Shown piece by piece: positions 4,844-8,997 of a stretch of 8,997 nt of DNA. Each line of letters begins with the position of its first letter. Position 1 is the first letter of the stretch. The stretch is taken from the NCBI GenBank assembly GCA_003156795.1, contig PMHU01000062.1:553-9549 (forward strand), given 5' to 3'. The notes beneath the pieces are model-generated. The model had not been told where the DNA came from and searched no databases. It saw only the letters and a list, made by a program, of their open reading frames with translations. This DNA comes from Acidimicrobiaceae bacterium. GTDB taxonomy: Bacteria > Actinomycetota > Acidimicrobiia > Acidimicrobiales > Palsa-688. Made by a program: the position numbers and the translations under genes.

Positions 4844-7507
4844 TTGACCGCTCGCATCCGCTTCACCTCCCAACTCGGCTTCGAGCTCGACGACTTCCAA
4901 GCCCGCGCCCTGGACGCCCTGGACGCGGGGGGAAGCGTGGTGGTGGCGGCCCCGACCGGATCGGGCAAGACCGTCGTGGCCCAGTATGCGGTCGCCCGGG
5001 CCCTGGACTCCGGGGGAAAGGCCTTCTACACCACGCCGCTAAAGGCCCTCTCGAACCAGAAGTACCAGGAGCTCGTGCGCCGTCATGGAGCCGAAACGGT
5101 CGGTCTGCTCACCGGCGACAACGCCATCAACGGCAACGCACCGGTCGTGGTCATGACCACCGAAGTCCTCCGAAACATGATCTACGACTCCTCGACCGCG
5201 CTTCAAGGCTTGCGCTACGTGGTCCTCGACGAGGTGCACTACCTGCAGAACGCCTACCGGGGCCCGGTGTGGGAGGAAGTCATCATCCATGCCGCGCCCG
5301 AGGTGGACTTGGTGTGCCTTTCGGCCACGGTGTCGAACGCCGAGGAGCTGGCCGGGTGGATCCGCACCGTCAGAGGTACCACCACGGCTGTCATCGAGGA
5401 ACGCCGGCCCGTCGAGCTCAACGATCTGTATCTGCTGGGCGACAAGGGCTCCGACCGGCTTCTCCTGCTGCCGACCCTCGTCGACGGTCGGCCCAACGCC
5501 GAGGCCGCCGGCCTCGACTCGAAAACCCTGCGCCACCCGGGGATGCGGGGGCGCCCCCGGGGACGCCTTTTTACCCCTCGCAGGGTCGAAGTGGTCGAGC
5601 TTCTCGAGGAACAGGACATGCTCCCGGCGATCTATTTCATCTTCAGCCGGGCCGCGTGCGACGACGCCGTGATGCAATGCGTGCACGACGGAAAGCGCCT
5701 CACCAGCGCGGAGGAGCGCCGCCAAATACGTTCCATCGTCGAGCACCACGTCGAGGCGCTGTCAGATGACGACCTCGCCGTCCTCGGCTACAACGACTGG
5801 CTCAACGGGCTCGAGGCGGGCTACGCAGCCCACCACGCCGGGATGGTGCCGCCGTTCAAGGAGGCCGTCGAAAGCTGCTTCGCGTCCGGTTTGGTCAAGG
5901 TCGTATTCGCCACCGAGACCCTCTCGCTAGGTATCAACATGCCGGCCCGTTCGGTGGTGATCGAGAAGTTGACCAAGTTCACGGGTGAGCGTCACGAGTT
6001 CCTGACCCCGGGGGAGTACACGCAGCTGACGGGTCGAGCCGGCCGGCGGGGGATAGACGACGTCGGCTACGCGGTCGTCCTGTGGTCGCCATTTGTTCCC
6101 TTCGATCAGGTCGCCGGGCTGGCCGGGGCGCGCACGTACGCCCTGACCAGCAGCTTCCGACCCACCTACAACATGGCCGCCAACCTGGTGCGTCGCTACC
6201 CCCCGGACGTGGCCCACCACCTCCTCAACCTGTCTTTCGCCCAGTACCGGGCCGACGGCGACGTCGTGCGACTGGAGACGCAAATCGACCGGGCCACAGC
6301 CGCGCTGGCGGATGCAGTCGAGGCCGCAGACTGTGACCGGGGCGACGTCGCCGAGTACCGCCGCCTCATCCGAGCGAGCGAGGAAACGGCCCGGCAACGC
6401 CCGTCGATGACCGCAGAGGTGGCGACCGCGCTGGAGCGGGTTCGACCGGGTGACGTCCTGATCGTTCCTGGTGGCAAGTCGGGAGGCCGGGTAGCCGTCC
6501 TGTCGACTTCCCGGCGGCGCGGCGGCGACCTCCGCTTGCGGGCGGTCACGACCGACCGGAGGCTCATTTCCCTGAGCCCGAAGGACTTCCTGGCCCCGCC
6601 GGTGGCCGTGGCTCACGTGGGCTTGCCCACCCCCTACGCACCGAACAACAACGCCTTCCAGCGCCACGTTGCGTCCGCCCTGATCGCGGCCCGGGTCCGC
6701 CATCCCGAGACCGCCCCGGAGGTGGGCTCCGACGACGAGCCGAGCGGCGTCCCCGGTGGTCGGCGGCAGTGGCGGGGGGCGCTGGCGATGTCGCAGGCCG
6801 CGGCGGCCGAAAGCCACCCGGTCGCTTCCTGTCCGGACGCTCGCACCCACTTGAGGGCCTTGGATCGAGCCGATCGGCTGATGCGGGATCTCGAACGGCT
6901 GCAGCGGCGCGTCCAGGGCCGCTTGGAGTCGCTGGCCCGGCAGTTCGACCGGGTCCTGCGGGTGCTCGAAGCGTGGGGTTACGTGGACGGTTGGAGCCTG
7001 ACCGACGGCGGGCACAGGCTGGCCCGCCTCTACCACGAATCGGATCTCCTCATCGCCGAGTGCGTGAGCCAGGGCCTCCTGGACGGGCTGGGTGAGGCGG
7101 AGCTGGCCGGAATGGTGTCGGTCTTCACCTTCGAGGCGCGCGGTCAGGGGGAGGGGAGCACGTGGTTCCCCAACCCTAGGCTGCGTCGGCGCTGGACCGA
7201 TATCGAGCAGATCGCGGCCGAGCTCAACGCAGCCGAGGACGACGCCGGACTGCCCCTGACCCGCCGGCCCGACGCCGGGTTCGTCGGCTTCGCCCACGCC
7301 TGGGCCGCGGGGGAGGACCTGGCCGAAGTGATCGAGGACGAAGAGTTGTCCGGAGGGGACTTCGTGAGGAACGTCAAGCAGCTCATAGACCTTCTCCACC
7401 AGATCGGAGAGCTCGCTCCTGAGCCGGCCACGGCCAAGGCGGCCCGGGCGAGCGCAGACCGGCTGTTGCGAGGCGTCGTGGCGTCTTCGTCCGTGCTCAG
7501 CGCCTAG
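4844..7507 (+). CDS. helY: Ski2/Mtr4-like DEVH-box RNA helicase, HelY type
   Basis: An 887-residue superfamily 2 helicase, close to the size of mycobacterial HelY. Motifs in order: Q-like D-D-F-Q (16-19), Walker A A-P-T-G-S-G-K-T (36-43), T-P-L-K-A-L-S-N-Q (64-72), DEVH (129-132), S-A-T (160-162), the H-H-A-G-M segment, A-T-E-T-L-S-L-G-I-N-M-P, and motif VI Q-L-T-G-R-A-G-R-R-G (394-403). A beta-rich insert (about 535-605) corresponds to the rRNA-processing/arch region, and the last ~190 residues form the helical DSHCT domain. Such proteins use ATP to unwind structured RNA, in eukaryotes for the exosome; the bacterial role is poorly defined. The TTG at 4844 is the only start between the upstream in-frame TAG (4829) and the Walker motif region, and lies 12 bases after tatC. 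The tatC-helY linkage matches Mycobacterium. All catalytic motifs are intact. Confidence 0.95.
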   Translation: MTARIRFTSQLGFELDDFQARALDALDAGGSVVVAAPTGSGKTVVAQYAVARALDSGGKAFYTTPLKALSNQKYQELVRRHGAETVGLLTGDNAINGNAPVVVMTTEVLRNMIYDSSTALQGLRYVVLDEVHYLQNAYRGPVWEEVIIHAAPEVDLVCLSATVSNAEELAGWIRTVRGTTTAVIEERRPVELNDLYLLGDKGSDRLLLLPTLVDGRPNAEAAGLDSKTLRHPGMRGRPRGRLFTPRRVEVVELLEEQDMLPAIYFIFSRAACDDAVMQCVHDGKRLTSAEERRQIRSIVEHHVEALSDDDLAVLGYNDWLNGLEAGYAAHHAGMVPPFKEAVESCFASGLVKVVFATETLSLGINMPARSVVIEKLTKFTGERHEFLTPGEYTQLTGRAGRRGIDDVGYAVVLWSPFVPFDQVAGLAGARTYALTSSFRPTYNMAANLVRRYPPDVAHHLLNLSFAQYRADGDVVRLETQIDRATAALADAVEAADCDRGDVAEYRRLIRASEETARQRPSMTAEVATALERVRPGDVLIVPGGKSGGRVAVLSTSRRRGGDLRLRAVTTDRRLISLSPKDFLAPPVAVAHVGLPTPYAPNNNAFQRHVASALIAARVRHPETAPEVGSDDEPSGVPGGRRQWRGALAMSQAAAAESHPVASCPDARTHLRALDRADRLMRDLERLQRRVQGRLESLARQFDRVLRVLEAWGYVDGWSLTDGGHRLARLYHESDLLIAECVSQGLLDGLGEAELAGMVSVFTFEARGQGEGSTWFPNPRLRRRWTDIEQIAAELNAAEDDAGLPLTRRPDAGFVGFAHAWAAGEDLAEVIEDEELSGGDFVRNVKQLIDLLHQIGELAPEPATAKAARASADRLLRGVVASSSVLSA

Positions 7508-7514
7508 CCCCGCA

Positions 7515-7553
7515 GGCGGCTAAGGGGCCCCGGCGCATCCCCCACGGGCCGCC
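7515..7553 (+). terminator. GC-rich potential hairpin after helY
   Basis: GGCGGC (7515-7520) can pair with GCCGCC (7548-7553), and an inner GGGG (7524-7527) with CCCC (within 7539-7543). It begins 7 bases after the helicase stop and ends before the next -10-like box. There is no T-run, and in such GC-rich DNA a chance fold is possible. Confidence 0.3.
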
Positions 7554-7563
7554 CGCCCCCTCG

Positions 7564-7569
7564 TAGGCT
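7564..7569 (+). promoter_or_regulatory. -10-like box (TAGGCT) before the ThyX-like gene
   Basis: TAGGCT (in CGTAGGCTGCG) ends 10 bases before the ATG at 7580, giving at most a very short leader. An ATG at 7575 is closer but out of frame with the protein. No -35 box or Shine-Dalgarno is visible. Confidence 0.4.
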
Positions 7570-7579
7570 GCGCCATGCG

Positions 7580-8997
7580 ATGGGGTTTGTGGACACCGGC
7601 ATCTACGCCGTGGAGGAATGGACAGACGACGAAGCGGACATACTTCGCCGCTATTTCACGAACCTGGACGGACCCGTATTCGCCCTGGTCAACCTGCCGG
7701 AAGTCGTAAAGGGGGCGCTGTTCGCCCGCTACTCGCGCTCGGCCAAGACGTTGCGGCGGCTCTTCCTCGACGAGTTCGTTGGCGACCTCGACGTGAGCGG
7801 GGACCACAGCATCGACGCCACGGTGGGCCTGGCTCGGGCCGAGCAGCTTTACGACCGCGTCTTCTTCGAATACGGAGACGACTCCGTGGCTCAGCTCGGC
7901 GGCGTCCACTTGGCGTGCGAGCAGGCCTCGAACGTCCTCACCAAGGTCCTCGAGTGGGGTCGGCTCATGTCCTACATGGAGAAGTCGACCCGCTACGTGG
8001 CCTACGACACCCGCCTCCCCAATGGCCGCTACCGCTACTACAGGGACTCCGAGATCCTCGACTCCCCGCTGGGGGCGCGATACGTCGGCGACATGGATCG
8101 TCTGTTCGACTCGTACGGGAAGCTGCTCCCTGTGATGCAGTCGCTGTTCGCGACCCGCCACCCGAAGTCTCCGAAGGACTCGGATTTCGTTTGGCGCCAG
8201 TCGATACGGGCCAAAGCGTTCGACGCCTTGCGCGGGATGCTTCCGGCGGGCGCCACGTCAAACCTCGGCATCTACGCCAGCGGCCAAGCCTACGAAGCGT
8301 TGCTGATCCGGATGCGGGCCCACCCGATGCCAGAGGCGCGGGTGTACGCCGACCTGATCCTCGCCGAGCTTCGAAAGGTGATCCCGTCCTGGGTGAAGCG
8401 GGTGGACGTCGACGACCGCGGCGTCTCGCATTCCAGCTATCTCGAGCAGAACGCCGAAGCGATGCACCAGGTAGCGGCCGGCATGTTCGGACCACAGGAG
8501 GATGGCGCCGGCCCGACCGCGGTCACCGAGCCCGAAGTCACCCTCCTCGACTGGGACCCTGATGGCGAGATCAAGGTCATGGCCAGCATGCTGTACCCAT
8601 ATACCCACCTGTCCGAAGCGGCCATCCGGGATCGGGTTGCGGACCTGTCGGTCCAGGAGCGACTCGATCTGGTTCGCAGCTACGCGGGGGAGCGGACCAA
8701 CCGGCGCCACCGCCCGGGCCGCGCCCTCGAGCGATGCGACTACCGCTTCGACGTCATATCCGACTACGGCGCTTTCCGGGACCTCCAGCGCCACCGCCTG
8801 CTGACCGTCGAGTGGCAGGACCTGACTCCGGCCCACGGCTACAGCATGCCCGAGTCGGTGGTCGACGCCGGGGCCGAGGAACTGTACGCGGCCACGATGT
8901 CTCGGTCGGCGTCGCTCTACGAGGCCCTGGAGGAGCGCTTCATTCCCAGCCAGGCCGCCTACGCCGTCGCCCTCGCTTACCGAATCCGCTACGCGAT
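7580..8997 (+). CDS. Long two-domain ThyX-like protein (FAD-dependent thymidylate synthase family), 3' end cut off
   Basis: An open frame from ATG 7580 to the window edge (472 complete codons, no stop). ThyX makes dTMP from dUMP with FAD and methylene-tetrahydrofolate. The first half has ThyX-like features: A-L-F-A-R-Y-S-R-S (46-54), E-Y-G-D-D-S-V (97-103), then a helix leading to L-E-W-G-R-L-M-S-Y-M-E-K-S-T-R-Y (124-139), where the R-H-R of true ThyX should be but is W-G-R. The second half has E-R-T-N-R-R-H-R (371-378) and Q-R-H-R-L-L-T-V-E-W-Q (403-413): R-H-R is kept, but the usual S-x-N-E-x-S-x-R reads T-V-E-W-Q-D-L-T. Canonical ThyX is about 220-250 residues, so this looks like a tandem fusion. 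Databases label similar long proteins FAD-dependent thymidylate synthase; whether it makes dTMP is doubtful from these residues. It lies 72 bases after helY with its own probable promoter. Confidence 0.75.
   Translation, partial: MGFVDTGIYAVEEWTDDEADILRRYFTNLDGPVFALVNLPEVVKGALFARYSRSAKTLRRLFLDEFVGDLDVSGDHSIDATVGLARAEQLYDRVFFEYGDDSVAQLGGVHLACEQASNVLTKVLEWGRLMSYMEKSTRYVAYDTRLPNGRYRYYRDSEILDSPLGARYVGDMDRLFDSYGKLLPVMQSLFATRHPKSPKDSDFVWRQSIRAKAFDALRGMLPAGATSNLGIYASGQAYEALLIRMRAHPMPEARVYADLILAELRKVIPSWVKRVDVDDRGVSHSSYLEQNAEAMHQVAAGMFGPQEDGAGPTAVTEPEVTLLDWDPDGEIKVMASMLYPYTHLSEAAIRDRVADLSVQERLDLVRSYAGERTNRRHRPGRALERCDYRFDVISDYGAFRDLQRHRLLTVEWQDLTPAHGYSMPESVVDAGAEELYAATMSRSASLYEALEERFIPSQAAYAVALAYRIRYA

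Noticed and set aside
3971..4900. Long minus-strand reading frame opposite tatC
   Set aside because: It is rich in His, Gln, Gly, Arg and Glu with no domain, and mirrors a well-supported TatC gene; this is the usual antisense shadow of GC-rich coding DNA.
5927..7399. 490-residue minus-strand reading frame opposite the helicase
   Set aside because: The plus strand encodes the helicase motifs and DSHCT domain over the same bases, and the antisense product has a low-complexity composition with no recognisable fold.
7618..8562. 314-residue frame inside the ThyX-like gene
   Set aside because: The product is Arg/Pro/Gly-rich noise; the frame starting at 7580 has continuous ThyX-like similarity and codon use matching the neighbours.
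1..8997. CRISPR arrays, tRNA or rRNA genes
   Set aside because: No regularly spaced repeats of CRISPR type and no cloverleaf or rRNA-like stretches were seen on either strand.

Overview
The window is high-GC DNA with dense genes, many GTG/TTG starts and start codons sitting just downstream of TANNNT boxes. Gene content and order point to an actinomycete-type bacterium. The series pafC-like, tatA/B, tatC, helY-type helicase matches the pafA-pafB-pafC-tatA-tatC-helY neighbourhood known from Mycobacterium. The presence of a long ThyX-like protein fits a deep actinobacterial lineage such as Acidimicrobiia. That placement is inference from protein style, not a computed phylogeny.

Left edge (1-702): an atypical, visibly lower-GC segment. 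It holds one small GNAT acetyltransferase gene bracketed by two related inverted-repeat elements (94-145 and 651-695). It abuts a WYL-domain gene (702-1490) that looks like PafC without its N-terminal helix-turn-helix and has no plausible native start. The simplest reading is that a mobile or recombined segment replaced the 5' part of pafC and whatever lay upstream of it (normally pafB).

Middle (1491-3607): a type I signal peptidase (lepB) is followed tail-to-tail, with a 2-base gap, by a glycerophosphodiester phosphodiesterase gene on the minus strand. A divergent spacer then leads to a 110-residue zinc-ribbon protein of unknown function, a terminator-like hairpin and a 55-residue single-span membrane protein.

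Right half (3635-8997): a TatA/TatB-family protein, TatC and a Ski2/Mtr4-like DEVH helicase (HelY type) are tightly spaced and probably co-transcribed. Behind its own -10-like box begins a long ThyX-related protein with two degenerate ThyX-like halves; it runs off the right edge. Several genes here serve protein export: lepB cleaves signal peptides after Sec or Tat export, and tatA/B plus tatC form the Tat translocase.

The best candidates for something undescribed are the two-domain ThyX-like protein with altered catalytic motifs, the repeat-bracketed GNAT segment next to the beheaded pafC, and the micro membrane protein immediately upstream of the tat genes.
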